From the NCBI RefSeq assembly GCF_011386835.1, contig NC_088809.1, positions 6,988,001 to 7,052,000 of the forward strand: a stretch of 64,000 nt of DNA, given 5' to 3'. Made by a program: the position numbers and the translations under genes. Each line of letters starts with the position of its first letter. Within the stretch, counting starts at the first letter, position 1. This document shows, piece after piece, positions 22,130 to 33,018 of the stretch. Below the pieces are notes generated by a model. The model had not been told where the DNA came from, ran no database searches, and was given only the letters and a program-made list of their open reading frames with translations. The DNA comes from Chrysemys picta bellii (lineage: Eukaryota > Chordata > Testudines > Emydidae).

Positions 22130-22545
22130 CCATTAATATAGGGTCTGAGCGCTGCAGGGTCTGTCATGTGTTTTCCTCACACTGCACCTGGGAGGTAGGG
22201 AAGAACTGTTATTCTCTTTTTTTACATATGGGAACCGAGGGTCTGTCTACACTGCAGCTGGGGGCAAGCCTCCCAGACTTGCGTTAATGGGGCTCGAGCC
22301 AGCAGGCTAAAAATGGCAATGTGGATGTTCTGGCTCAGGCTGGAGCTTGAGCTCCAAAGCCTAGTGGGTCAGGCGGGCTTGAGAGGAGCTGGGAAGTCCA
22401 AATTGCTATTTGTAGTGCACTAGCACAAGGCTCACTGCAATGTGGACAGACCCCGAGTGATGATGTGACTTGCCCATTGTTGTGCAGGAAGTCTGGGGTA
22501 GAGCAGGGAATTGAACCGGGCTTATTTTTCTCTGACTAAAGAGGA
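22130..22545 (-). repeat. MIR-like SINE, antisense, split by a MITE
   Basis: The left part (to 22238) ends TTTACATATGGGAACCGA. After the MITE at 22239-22453 it resumes CGAGTGATGATGTGACTTGC and CAGGGAATTGAACCGGGCTT. Joining the two sides gives the normal order of MIR-like motifs, so the MITE is the younger insertion. Confidence 0.7.
22239..22453. mobile_element. PIF/Harbinger-like MITE with CGA target duplication
   Basis: 215 bp. The ends are GGGTCTGTCTACACTGCA and, complemented, GGGTCTGTCCACATTGCA (16/18 identical). The flanks are CGA at 22236-22238 and CGA at 22454-22456. The interior has GCTCGAGCC and GGCTCAGGCTGGAGC-type inverted segments. The 3-bp TSD suits PIF/Harbinger; no transposase is present. 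Confidence 0.8.
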
Positions 22546-24836
22546 AGATGGGCTCAGCACTGAATTCCTTTCTCCACTGAAAAACCAGGGGCAAAATTCC
22601 CATTAACTTCAGTGACAGCACGACTGGGCATTAGTGTGTATTCCTTGTCATTTGTATCAATCCCTTTTCATGAGTAGGATACATCGTTTGTGTGCAGGGA
22701 GAGCCAAAGCGCCACTGGAGAGATTCAGAATGTCAGTGTCATTACAGTCAGTGCAGAAGCTGTATGGACAACTGAAACAGAGGGTTAAGACAGGCATATT
22801 CTGTTTATCTTTTTTTTAAATACACGTCTTTCAGGAATACATTGTCTGTTCGCCTTCCCTATAATCTCTCCCTTTTTCAGTGGACCTCAGGATATGGCCT
22901 AGTAATAATCATAATTATTATTTATAACAAATTATATAATTATACCATAATTATACAAAAGTATGATAAATGTATACACAATAAAAATGTGTAAATAATA
23001 CATTAATACTATGTGCCCTGGTGGGCAACCCTTAATTTTCACGAGGCACCTTTTCTTATGATAGTACTAAATTAGTGTCCGATCTTACAACCCTTTCTCG
23101 TAACATCCAAGATTCATATAGAGTCCTCGTAAATTTGGGGTGGGGACCTTATTTTTTCTGTTAGCATGGGATACACCATGCACTTCTATGGCGCTATATG
23201 AAACTGCAGGACTAAGTGGCAGGTTTATATTGTTGTTCGTAAGGACTCTTAGTAACACATTGAGAGATATCGCTGTCTCGCTGACTAATTGTTAGTGATC
23301 ATATTATGTGTAATAGCATGTCTACGGTGGAACATTATGGGTATATACTGTACTGCAGGCAGTGGGAGAGCATATAACAACAAATCAGGCTCTGTGTATA
23401 TGCATATTTCAGTTTGCTACTTACACCTGTAGGCAGAGAAATGAGATATTTCCCTGCTTTGGCAGCTTTACTTTTAAAACCATAAAGATTTCAGGCAGGA
23501 TTTTGAGGTGAGCCATTTAGAATAATTCTCCTTATGTGCCGTATCTTTTTCTCATCAAACTAATAGGATTTTTAGCGATGAAAACTTTCCAGGACCTGTT
23601 GGATTTTAGAGGCTGCAGGTCACGTGAAATCTGACATCAAAGATAAAAGGCTGCATCGAATGATTGGTTGCGGGTTGAGATTTCTTTTCTTTCTGTGTGT
23701 TGATCTGGTGTCCTCCCTCAATGTGAAGCTGTGTTCAGAAATACATATGGATTTACATAAAGCGTCGTGGCTTCCCAGGTTCCGTAATGCTCTGTGTCCT
23801 CATTAAATCCTTCAGAGCCTTTATCAGGGACAAAAATGTCTACTTTCTGAGAAAACGTTGATTAAAGCAACAGCGAGCACAAGTTGAAAGGCTAATATTA
23901 TCAGTTTTAACTCGCTGGGGTGGTGTTTTGCCTCAGGTAAAACAGACTCATGGTGGAGAACAGTGATAACTAATGCTGAGTGCGATTCAGCCAGGCTGTA
24001 CCAGGGCATGGTACAGCAAAAGCTGGGAAGTGAAGAACCTAGGGATAGCGGGGTTTGGGAGGAAAAGAGGAAGAGGGTATTTAGAAGGGAAGCATTTTCT
24101 GTGGGCATTCAACTGCTGTCAGCCATTTTAGATTTCTGAATCCTATTTCCCTGGTGCTTCCAGAGAAGCTTTTGGGGGAGTCCCCAGCTAAAACTCAAAT
24201 TTGCATTTAAATAGTTTTTTCTTTCTTTCTTTTTTTTTTTTTTAATGAGTAGGACACATGGGAGACTTAAGACTATTTAGGTATCCTTGTGGGAGAGTAC
24301 AAAATGTTCTCACCTCTTACTCCCCCACCACCCCCACAAAAATCCAGAAATTTTTAATGCATACTCCAAATTAGACATTTAGAAAAAAGGGAATAGTGCA
24401 TCTTTAAGGATAATATAATAATAAACAAATACATGTAGTTGCCTTTGCAGCAGAACTAATCTTCCCTCAGCCGAGCTGTGATATAGATCAGTAACAAGAG
24501 CCACGCGCAGGGGGTTCCTTTGAAATGCATAATACCTCCTCGTATAAATTGGAGTTGGTGTGATGGAGCTGTGAGATGACATATTGTGGCATGACCCCTC
24601 TCTACTGATTGTGGGTGAACCCTGCAAAGGTAAATCTAACACGGCGCACACATCAGACAATTTCATTTTCATCACCCAGGGACAAAAACATAGCAACAGA
24701 ATCTTTTCAAATGATAATCTGCATGCTGGGCGGAATATTTTTTTCCCTCCTTTCTCATTTCCCCCCCGCCCCTCCTTTGCATGTTCAATTCGTGATGTAG
24801 GTGAAGGGAATTATAAAAGGGTTCCTAAAGTTAGTT
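22546..24836. other. No gene seen; unique sequence
   Basis: 22900-23010 is very AT-rich (TTATATAATTATACCATAAT). 24221-24243 is a pyrimidine/poly-T run. 23540-23960 and 24540-24730 have no repeat character and are possible regulatory DNA. No coding or RNA gene recognised. Confidence 0.4.
23540..23960. other. Repeat-free block, candidate regulatory DNA
   Basis: No transposon ends and no long frame. It includes CATCAAAGATAAAAGGC, CGATGAAAACTTTCCAGGAC and AACGTTGATTAAAGC, with mixed composition unlike the nearby repeats. Conservation is untested, so this is only a pointer. Confidence 0.2.
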
Positions 24837-24840
24837 AGGT

Positions 24841-24877
24841 CTTTTCTTTTCTTTTCTTTTCTTTTCTTTTCTTTTCT
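24841..24877. repeat. (TTTTC)n microsatellite
   Basis: About seven pure pentamer units, CTTTTCTTTTCTTTTC. It is polypyrimidine on this strand. Confidence 0.9.
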
Positions 24878-24890
24878 GTTACAAAAGTTT

Positions 24891-24904
24891 GTGTGTGTGT
24901 GTGT
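24891..24904. repeat. (GT)n microsatellite
   Basis: Seven GT units, 13 bases after the pentamer repeat. Confidence 0.85.
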
Positions 24905-25035
24905 AAAACTGATTCATTCTCCCAATTCCCTCAGGGACATTCCAGTAATAATGATTTATAGGAGTGCAAAAATCTATGCTCTTGCTGTTACCACCTAATA
25001 TCCTTCCCACCCTCAAAACACTGAGTTTTCTGTGG

Positions 25036-25040
<5 letters not shown>

Positions 25041-25077
<37 letters not shown>
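25041..25077. repeat. (TC)n microsatellite
   Basis: About 18 uninterrupted TC units. This is the third simple repeat within 240 bp. Confidence 0.92.
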
Positions 25078-25080
<3 letters not shown>

Positions 25081-25867
25081 CAAAGCCCCCCATCTTCCTG
25101 TGCTTTTCCATTCAATATTAGAAATAATTATCCAGTGCATATCATGCCTGCCAGGAATATGTAGTCCTGAATAAACGTATTCCAGGCAGAACTATTTACA
25201 TTGATTTAACTAAAATGATGCTTTACCTAGGGTGAAGTAGGGGGTGGGAGTTAAAAATTTGATTTGTCCTTTAAAAAAAAAAAAAGCTGCAGTGTTTGCT
25301 CTACTCTTTTTTAAGTGAAGAGATTCTAAGAGTAATTTTTTAAAAATTCAGATTAAATTTTAATAATACTCTAGTTTTAAATGCAAAACAAAAACCAAAC
25401 CAAACCAAAAAACTCAAGTCAAATGCTAATTGCTAATCACTGTCTACACTGTACAATTTAATGTTTGCTAAAACATTTTGATTTCACAGTGGTGGCTTTT
25501 AAATCCGCTGATTTCTTCTCCTGAACCTCTGTGAGTTGGCCAGACCCAGAGGCAGCTTGGACGGCATTCTGCCTTAGGCTAGAATCTATTGGTAAGGACT
25601 GGATCTTTGGAGTGCAGTGGTTGGAAATATGTATCAGTCCAGTGCATTTAGGCAGAGAGAGGCAGAGGTATTGCCCTCTGATAGGCAAACCCCACCTGGC
25701 TTATGTGCCCATAATTACACTCAATATCAAAACAAGCAAATAAATTATACAACAGTTGGATGTCATAGGGCAATTTGTGCAGAACGGCAAATATAGGCAA
25801 ACATAGGAGCTTTGCAGGATGCCCCAGCCTATGGACGTATCAGCCCCAGCACAAACTATACTTAAAT
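25078..25867. other. No gene seen
   Basis: AT-leaning sequence with an A13 run at ~25274 and an (AAACC)-like stretch at 25386-25411. Nothing recognisable as a gene or element. Confidence 0.45.
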
Positions 25868-25982
25868 GGCCCTGGTCATTTTTATTGCTATAATCATGCT
25901 TATTATGGTAGTGCCTAGGGACCAGCCAAGAACATGGCCCATTGTGCGAGGCCCTGTACAAACACAGAGCGGTAGATCGTCT
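25868..25982 (-). repeat. N-type SINE tail fragment
   Basis: TTATTATGGTAGTGCCTAGG, then CATGGCCCATTGTGCGAGGC and CCTGTACAAACACAGAGCGG. Confidence 0.65.
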
Positions 25983-26221
25983 CTGCCCTTTTCATCGTTA
26001 TGGTGATGAGGATGACAAATGTCGCTATTCGGCTCGTGTACTCCCCCGTCAAAAACGACGACTTGCCCTGGGTGATCATGCGAGTAGAATTTTGCGAGGC
26101 TGCTTTGGGATGGGAAAGTGTTAGAACAGGTTGTTCTGGCTGTGCCTCCACCTTCTCTCTTCCACTAGGTCCGATCCTGGGGCCATTAAGTCAATGGCAA
26201 ATTCCCTGCTTCAGGATGCGT

Positions 26222-26312
26222 CCCTTGTAGATGCTTAAGTACAAGCCTAATTTTAAGCATGTGAGTAGCCACTTTGCTTAAAGATAGGCATGTGATTAAG
26301 GACCTTCTTGAA
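26222..26312. repeat. R-family palindromic repeat, partial
   Basis: TTTTAAGCATGTGAGTAGCC and TTGCTTAAAGATAGGCATGT, the AAGCATG-centred palindromic family also at 36253 and 43194. Confidence 0.45.
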
Positions 26313-26427
26313 CAGAGCCACCTAAGTTTTCTCCTCCCAAAGACCCCCTCATTCTGTCTCCTGATGCCTCTGTGCTTAAAAAATACGCCAGTGTCATTTA
26401 TCTGCTCTCAAGACTCTCCCTCTAATC

Positions 26428-26727
26428 CAGGGGTAGGCAACCTATGGCATGCGTGCCAAAGGCGGCACACAAGCTGATTTTCAGTGGCACTCACGCTGCC
26501 CAGGTCCTGGCCACTGGTCTGGGCGGCTCTGCATTTTAATTTAATTTTAAATGAAGCTTCTTAAACCTTATTTACTTTTCATACAACAATAGTTTAGTTA
26601 TATATTACAGACTTATAGAAAGAGACCTTCTAAAAACATTAAAATGTATTACTGGCACTCGAAACCTTAAATGAGAGTGAATAAATGAAGACTCGGCACA
26701 CCACTTCTGAAAGGTTGCCGACCCCTG
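26428..26727. mobile_element. Non-autonomous hAT transposon (300 bp)
   Basis: The left end is CAGGGGTAGGCAACCTATGG, and the right end complements to CAGGGGTCGGCAACCTTTCA (15/16 over the outer bases). The 8-bp flanks are CTCTAATC (26420-26427) and CTTTAATC (26728-26735), 7/8 identical, typical of hAT insertion. The interior is AT-rich with no transposase. Confidence 0.88.
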
Positions 26728-26735
26728 CTTTAATC

Positions 26736-27144
26736 CCTCACCTTCTCTTGGCCCTACATGGTGGGCCCAATCCTGTCACCCTTACTCCTGTGTAGACCCA
26801 TTGACTCCTCACGAAAAGTAAGCATGAAAGGCTCCAGTCAATGGAGGCATTTCTCGGCGTGACCCTGTACTCTGCTTTGGAGAGAAGGAAGGGTGAATTG
26901 ATGAGAGGAAAACGGTTCACCGTTCCAAATGTTACAGCCTTAAAGAAGTGAATCAGCTAGTTTGTATTTTGTCTTGCTCAAGTTCTCAGAGCCCCAAATG
27001 AGAGTGATTAATTGTTTTCCTCCGCTAACTTTAATCATGGTTGTGCTAGGCCTAATAGGTAGGGTGGAGAGGGGTCTGGCCAATCTAATGGGTTTTCCCA
27101 TGACTTAGCCTTCAATGGAGTGTGACTTTGTGATGAAAGCAATG
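26736..27144. other. No gene seen
   Basis: It includes a weak P-family-like stretch at ~26763-26830 (GGGCCCAATCCTGTCACCC). Nothing else was recognised. Confidence 0.4.
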
Positions 27145-27362
27145 GAATTGGAGTCAGGGCTCCTGAGTTCTACCTCACTGCAGCCACTGACTCTGTGTGA
27201 TGTTGGGCAGGTCACTTTGCCTCAGTGCCTCAGTTTCCCCATCTATAAAATGGGGATAACTATACTTATCTACCACACAGGGATGTTGTAAGATTTAATT
27301 CATGAAGATCTGTGAAGTGCTTTGTGATCCTTTGCGATGAAAGGTGCAAATTATCACTATCT
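27145..27362 (+). repeat. MIR-like SINE, sense orientation
   Basis: One of the clearest copies: GAGTCAGGGCTCCTGAGTTC, TTGGGCAGGTCACTTTGCCT, CAGTTTCCCCATCTATAAAA, TGGGGATAACTATACTTATC, CACACAGGGATGTTGTAAGA and GAAGTGCTTTGTGATCC. It has the tRNA-like head, core and tail in MIR order. Confidence 0.8.
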
Positions 27363-28354
27363 AAATTGTTCACGGGGGAAATTTGCAGGGGCACACACGA
27401 ACAAAAACCCACTTTAAAAAAGGGAGATTGCAGATTTTCATTGGTATAAAATTAAACACCCAACAATTGAATAACTTCATCCTACACCAAGTAGTAGACA
27501 CTGAAGGAGCATGAGATGCAGAAGGAAAGCTTAAATCTACTAACAGATTAGACTCATCATGGGGCCACACTACTGTCAATACCTCCTCTCTCTCTCCTGA
27601 TGCCAAGTGACATGGCGATTGTATATGTAACAGTCTGACACAGAGATGAGTTTGTCAGTTCCACCTAGTGTGATTGCCATTTTTTTCGAGGAGAAGAAAG
27701 GAGTGAAATTGAAGGAGAAAAGGTCAGAAAGGACTGGTCATCCTCTCCTCTCCTCCAAAATCACTTGTTCCTTTGGAAGAAAACAAGAAATGACAGGTTC
27801 CCCTGCCACTTGGGATACAGACAGCCCAGAGTAAAATAAAAAGGAAAGCTTGTTAGAGGAGGGGAGATAGCAATGAATGTAACCTGTTAATAATGCATTT
27901 CAAAGGCACAGAATCCTAGTTATTGTTCATGGCATCTGCTACCTCCAAAGTGACAGTGACAAGTTCTTTGATTAGAAAGAGTTCCCTCTGCTACACTCCC
28001 TCCCTGTGAGGTTTTGTGGAAAACATCATCCTCTCTACCTCAAACCCTGATGAATGCTGCTGAGTGTGTGCTTAACTTTGGGAAGTGGCTTGTTCTGTTT
28101 TCCTTTTTCCAGTTCAATGCAGAATCATCTCAGTTCAGGATCCATTGGCCCAGGAGATCAGGAGATTCTTGTGCTGAGTTTATTCCCGCCCGCCCCCCGC
28201 TTATCAATATTATTCCTTCTAAATTATTCAAAGGAGAAACCATGATGATAATGACCCTCATTTCAGAGGCTTTATACCTCTATACTTTTTAAATTTCAGA
28301 GCATGCCTTTTACTGATTTGCTATTTGCCATAAATCTGGACAGCTCTTTTCTTA
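27363..28354. other. No gene seen
   Basis: Short frames without domains and no repeat ends. It is C-rich at ~28187-28199. Confidence 0.45.
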
Positions 28355-28560
28355 TTACTCAGTTACTATAATTATTGTCATTATTATTTGTTCTATTATA
28401 GTGTTCAAAGGTGTGATGGCCGCTTCACAGACGGCATAAAAAGACATGGTCTCTGCTCCAAAGAGCTTACAATCTAAGGCCCTGATTCTGCAATGAGCCA
28501 CATATGGATGGACTCCTGTGTCCCCACAGAACCCTACTAATGTCAGGGGGATTGCACACT
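28355..28560 (-). repeat. N-type SINE tail joined to a P-family fragment
   Basis: 28355-28478 has TTATTATTTGTTCTATTATA and GCTCCAAAGAGCTTACAATC (N-type). From 28479, GGCCCTGATTCTGCAATGAG begins a P-type fragment running to ~28560. Confidence 0.55.
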
Positions 28561-28764
28561 GGCACAAGCCTACAGCGTGTGCCTCGTGAGATGGGGGCCT
28601 GAGCTGTAGACATGACGTAATGAATAAGGATGACAACTATAGGGAGTGGTGGGGCGAGGAACAAGGGCAACAGCGATACTTTTACTGTGTGTGTGTTGTG
28701 GGCCAACTGCAGAAACTAGTAAATGGGGACCCAGCTGCAAAAGGCTTGTCTGGGAATGTATTGA

Positions 28765-28857
28765 GTCTGGTTCTGATCTCACTCGCATTGGTCTGACACT
28801 GCTGATTTCATTGGAGTTACTCCTGGTTTACACCAGTGCAGGAGAGATCAGAGTCAG
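28765..28857. repeat. P-family palindromic repeat
   Basis: GTCTGGTTCTGATCTCACTC pairs with GGAGAGATCAGAGTCAGAGA. The centre is TTCATTGGAGTTACTCCTGG. Confidence 0.6.
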
Positions 28858-29219
28858 AGAACTTTCTACTGGTTTGACTAGACTTTCTGTGCCCTGTGCT
28901 GACTGGCAGCTTGCTCCAGCTGTTCCCTCCCTCCCAGTCTCTTCACCTCAGCTTCACTCCACACCTGCCTCTCTTCCCCTGTCTCCTCACCTCCCTTCCT
29001 TTCAGTGTCCCGCTCCCTTCACTTTTCTTTCCATTTAGCTGATCCCCTCCTAACTCCCATCTCCAGCCCAGAAAAATCTGGGAACTATCATGATGTTTGC
29101 TGACATCACATTGTTCATTCAGCTTGTGTATTATGCCCTTTCCCCGCCACAGTGCAAGGACTGTTTGCTGCTCTGTGTGAGTACAGTGCCTCACCCAGTG
29201 GAGCCCTGTTCTTGGTTGG
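28858..29219. other. Pyrimidine-rich stretch, no gene seen
   Basis: 28915-29030 is strongly CT-rich on the + strand (CCTCCCTCCCAGTCTCTTCA). The 130-codon frame over it looks like a composition artefact. Confidence 0.45.
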
Positions 29220-29440
29220 TCCTTATGCCACAGTAATAAACAATGTTATTATTTATATGACCATAGTGCCGAGGAGTCCTAGTCCTGGACCAGAACCCCG
29301 TGAGGTTAGGCGCTGCGCAAACACGGAACAAAATAATGCTCCTTGCCCCAAGGAGCTTCCAGGCTAAAAGATAAGAGACATTAGATAGATACAGACAGGC
29401 AGGAGAATACAAGGGAAGACTAAGAGTAATAATCATAAAT
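29220..29440 (-). repeat. N-type SINE tail, extended copy
   Basis: TTATTATTTATATGACCATA, GTTAGGCGCTGCGCAAACAC and CCTTGCCCCAAGGAGCTTCC, then GATAGATACAGACAGGCAGG. A short (ATT)n run follows at ~29444-29459. Confidence 0.65.
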
Positions 29441-30070
29441 TAGATTATTATTATTATTAAATAAGAGTCACGCCCATTGTTGGCATCCAAAACCAAGGGA
29501 AAAAAGATGAATGCTCTTCAGTAGCCTGCACTGTCTGATAAGGGAACTAAAATATGTTTTCATGGTACAGACTAGCTTAAAAAAATATGTGGACACAGAC
29601 ACTCTCTCCGTTAGTCACGCGCATGCACGCACACTCATGCACAATCTCCCACCTCCCCAATATTCTGTGTGACTTTTTATACCCTATATATTCATGTTAG
29701 TAAGATAAGTCACATTTTACTTAGACGTTCATCCCCATGAAATCTATAGGGCCTATCATTTCTCCCTCATCTGTAAGGGTATGGGTGATGGGTAAAAGCA
29801 GTTTTGGACTCTGGTGAGTATTTTGTAAGGTGGTTAATTAATATTTGTTAAATTTATTTTGCGGGGGGATTTGGTTTGATCTTGGGATAATTGTTGGTTT
29901 TGTTTATTTCTACTTGTACTTGTAAAAGACTGCCTAGGGTAAAGAGAGCCTTGGAGGGGAGCTCTTTTATTGTAGGGTATTACAAATCCAGATAAATAAG
30001 ACATAAATAATTGAGGTTGCATGGGGTGTGGGGGGTAAGTCAAGGCAGAAATTAGGGCCAACAGACAGGT

Positions 30071-30146
30071 CCAATCTGGCTCTCCCTTCCACTGGTGTGA
30101 TTCTGGGGTAACTCCATTGACTTCTGTGGAGTTATTCTTAATTTAC
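30071..30146. repeat. P-family palindromic repeat
   Basis: TCCAATCTGGCTCTCCCTTC at the left, and GTAACTCCATTGACTTCTGT then GGAGTTATTC in the centre. Confidence 0.5.
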
Positions 30147-30311
30147 AGAGCATTTAACGCAAACATTTTTACCCATAATTGTGATCAGCTTGGTTTGTTC
30201 CATACTGCTAATGGATTTTGTTATTGTTTAAATAAGAAAATCCTCATTTCATCCTTTAAAAAAAAAACCAAAAAACCCAACAAAGTGTATTTATTTTATT
30301 TTATTTTTCAG

Positions 30312-30413
30312 ACGCAGAGTGCTGCCCTGGAGAAGGCCAGGCGGCTGAATTGCTGGCAGAAACATGCCCCTGAAACACAAATCAAATCCTTCATTAAGAT
30401 CACCCAGATTATG
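30312..30413 (+). other. Speculative exon-like segment (34 codons)
   Basis: A 102-nt open stretch preceded by a good polypyrimidine tract and acceptor (TTTTATTTTTCAG, AG at 30310-30311) and followed by a GTAGAG donor-like site at 30414. It is open in the +1 frame, starting TQSAALEKARRLNCWQKHAP, and its length is a multiple of three. No family is recognised, and such combinations arise by chance in this much noncoding DNA. Confidence 0.12.
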
Positions 30414-30512
30414 GTAGAGGATTTAGTTATTGAAAGCTATAGTGCAGTGTGCGCTTGGAGGGTGATGGATTGTACTGTCCCATAGGCAGCAGATGGCGGA
30501 GAAGGGGAGGAA

Positions 30513-30740
30513 GGATGATCTGGTGGCTAAGATACAGCACTGGGTATATCTAGGATCTGTTCCTCGCTTTGAACAGACTCACCAGCCACTAACCTGCCCT
30601 GTGCCTTATCTCTGTCTGTAAAATGGGGATAATAATACTTACTCACTTGTATTATGAGGATCGGTGCATTCACATTTGTCTGAATTCCTTGGATGTAAGG
30701 CCCTGTGTAAATGCGAACTGTTCAGTATTGTTATCCTTAT
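30513..30740 (+). repeat. MIR-like SINE, sense orientation
   Basis: CTGTCTGTAAAATGGGGATA, ATAATACTTACTCACTTGTA and AAGGCCCTGTGTAAATGCGA, in the same order as the 27145 copy but more diverged. Confidence 0.7.
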
Positions 30741-31663
30741 TCCATATTATGAGAGGGACGATGTGCTTTTGCTATATTGCACCCAATAGAAATGCTGCTT
30801 AGATAGCCTAGATTATCTCACGTGTTGAAAGCTCTAGTCGGACAATTATGTATTTTTAAAAATGTACACCCTTCCTTTCAGGAGAACCAAAGCGGTAAGC
30901 CTCCTCCTGATTTTCTCCACTGCGCCAGTTCAAGGCAGTCCTCTCTTGGATGCTGGCCTTGTTCTTGAGCACCTTTTGCTGGCTGATTCACTAAGCTTCA
31001 TTGATGGCAGGGAATGGCTTCCTCAAGTTAAGATGTCAAAGCAGTGGCCCGCTAGGGGGGCAGCCTGAAGTGAAGAGGTAAGATCCTTCATATCTTAATG
31101 ACATGGGACCTCCTCCAAAAATAAGACGAGAAAGGACATATTAGAGCAGGGGGAGGGTAATTAAGAATAAGTGACTGTATTTGTGTGAGAGACATAATAG
31201 CAGTCCACACTGTATTACTATATAACTATACAAGCTCACCTTAACTTCACCACCTTTTATGTTGTTATCTCTTTAAAGTTCTGTGGGGTTCTGATACAGA
31301 GACAGGCCTCTGTATTAGATGGACTGTGGGTCTGATCCAGTCTTACTGGATGTTCCAATAGTCCCTAGAGTTGCTCAGAATTTTTGGTCAAAATCCCTTT
31401 TTTCCCTATGAAAAATGGCTTTTCAACCAACATGAAAATTTCTGCAGGAAATGTTCTTCTTTGCTTGACATTTTCTGGATTTTGCGGGAGCGGGGGAGGG
31501 GAAGAATTTTTTTAAGTGTCTTGTGAAAAATAATTGGCATTTTTAACCATCTCTGCTTCTATGCAAATGGAGATTATTAAAAAAAAATGAATGGGGCTTG
31601 TGGAATCTAAGCCAGCTCATGTACAGAAATATCCAGATGTATTGTATGGATTAAAAGATACTA
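30741..31663. other. No gene seen; S-type repeat at its end
   Basis: 31375-31560 resembles the S family (TTTTTGGTCAAAATCCC, CATGAAAATTTCTGCAGG). The remainder is unrecognised. Confidence 0.4.
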
Positions 31664-31741
31664 GGCCAGACTGTTAAAGGTATTTAGGCACCTATCTCCC
31701 AGTGGGTGACAAGCACCTAAATACCTTTAACTGCCTGGCTC
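31664..31741. mobile_element. Q-family short palindromic MITE
   Basis: 78 bp. GGCCAGACTGTTAAAGGTAT then TTAGGCACCTA pairs with AAGCACCTAAATACCTTTAA then CTGCCTGGCTCC. Almost the whole element is one hairpin. Confidence 0.65.
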
Positions 31742-32447
31742 CTTATCTCAATTCAGGTGAAACGGCATGATGCAGAAAGAAGAGGAAGATATTTCTGTGT
31801 ATACTATATGTGTATCATTTTATTAGTATTGCATTTTTCCTGAGAAACTGAGGTCAGTTGGAGATCTGTCCTAGTGCCAGGGCATCAATTGGCAAAAGAC
31901 AAAGAGAACAGAAACACCCAGTGTCAGAAGCACAATAAACATCACCCTCTTTCGAAGTATGGTATAAAACTGGCAAAGAAACAAAGAACAAACTGACTTT
32001 TAGCTGTGGCTTTGAAAACAGGTCTCCAGGAGATAGGGCCACTGATAAGGCGTTTGCTGTGAGTGCCCCAGGGTTCTGGACCTCACTCTCTTGGTCTGAA
32101 GTAGCCAGAGTCTGGTGACCTTCAAAGCCATTTCTTTGATTGGGATTTTTGAGAAAATCGAGGGTTTGTTCCCAGAGATAATGTGGGCTGATTCACTGTC
32201 GCATTGTTGATTTGTTCCTGCTGAATGTTTGTTTTTTTGGCATTGGAGGGTGTATTATGCTATTACAAGATTAAATATGTGTCTGGGCCCCTAAAACAAT
32301 TCTATAGGTGTCTCTTTTCCCACTGTTATTTAAATCTAAAGAAATAAAATAAATCAATAAATATAAAGTCTAGTGCATTTAGCCCACTAAGCCACCAGTC
32401 TTTAAGAGAAACAACTATACCCACAGAGCAAACCAAGGTCTTAGGTA
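31742..32447. other. No gene seen
   Basis: No recognisable element ends, RNA gene or domain-bearing frame. Confidence 0.45.
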
Positions 32448-32850
32448 CAGCTGAGCAAATAGTTGGATTTTCAGTTTGGTGGCTGAACTGAAAAATCGGA
32501 AATCGTTGTTGTTTTGCGTTGAACCAAAATAGAAATGTTTTGTTTTTTTCTCACCAAAAACAAACAACACATGTTTTGGGGTTGAATGACATGTTAAGTT
32601 TTGGGATTTTTTTTTAACCTTTTAAAAATAAAAATTAAATCTATCTAACTTTTGAAACTTCATTTCAAAACAAAAAGTCAAATGTTGCATTTCAAAAATG
32701 TCAAAATGAAATGTTTTGACGTTTTCTAATTCCTTCCCCCCATTATTTTGGATGGATTTCAACCTGAATTCACAAATAGTTTGGTTAACCTGAAACTGCA
32801 TTTTTCTGCAAATAAATTATTTGTCTGAAAATTTTGCCCAGCTGTAGCTG
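32448..32850. repeat. S-family AT-rich palindromic repeat
   Basis: About 400 bp rich in TTTTGAAA/TTTCAAAA motifs: GCTGAGCAAATAGTTGGATT at the left, TGAAACTTCATTTCAAAACA in the middle, GAAAATTTTGCCCAGCTGTA at the right. The outer ends (AGCTGAGCAAA / TTTTGCCCAGCT) are roughly inverted. Relatives lie at 41690 and 63195. Confidence 0.5.
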
Positions 32851-32937
32851 GGGGTCCACCTGTCTGATGATCCATCCTGATCAGTGGGACCTCACGTTTA
32901 AGTGCAAGGGTCTTATTACTCCTGTTTGAAGAAATAG

Positions 32938-33018
32938 ATCTGGATCTCACTTACAGTGCTGTCACTCCATTGGCGTGACTCTGGATTGAGAATGGTGTGA
33001 GAACAGACTTTGGTCCTT
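32938..33018. repeat. P-family palindromic repeat, diverged
   Basis: ATCTGGATCTCACTTACAGT, CACTCCATTGGCGTGACTCT and AGACTTTGGTCC. Confidence 0.45.

Noticed and set aside
27145..27362. Functional tRNA gene in the SINE heads
   Set aside because: The tRNA-like part is degraded; no complete cloverleaf can be drawn and the MIR-like core follows directly.
28646..29038. 130-codon + frame
   Set aside because: It lies over a P repeat and a CT-rich stretch, has no domain or signal, and its composition explains the open frame.
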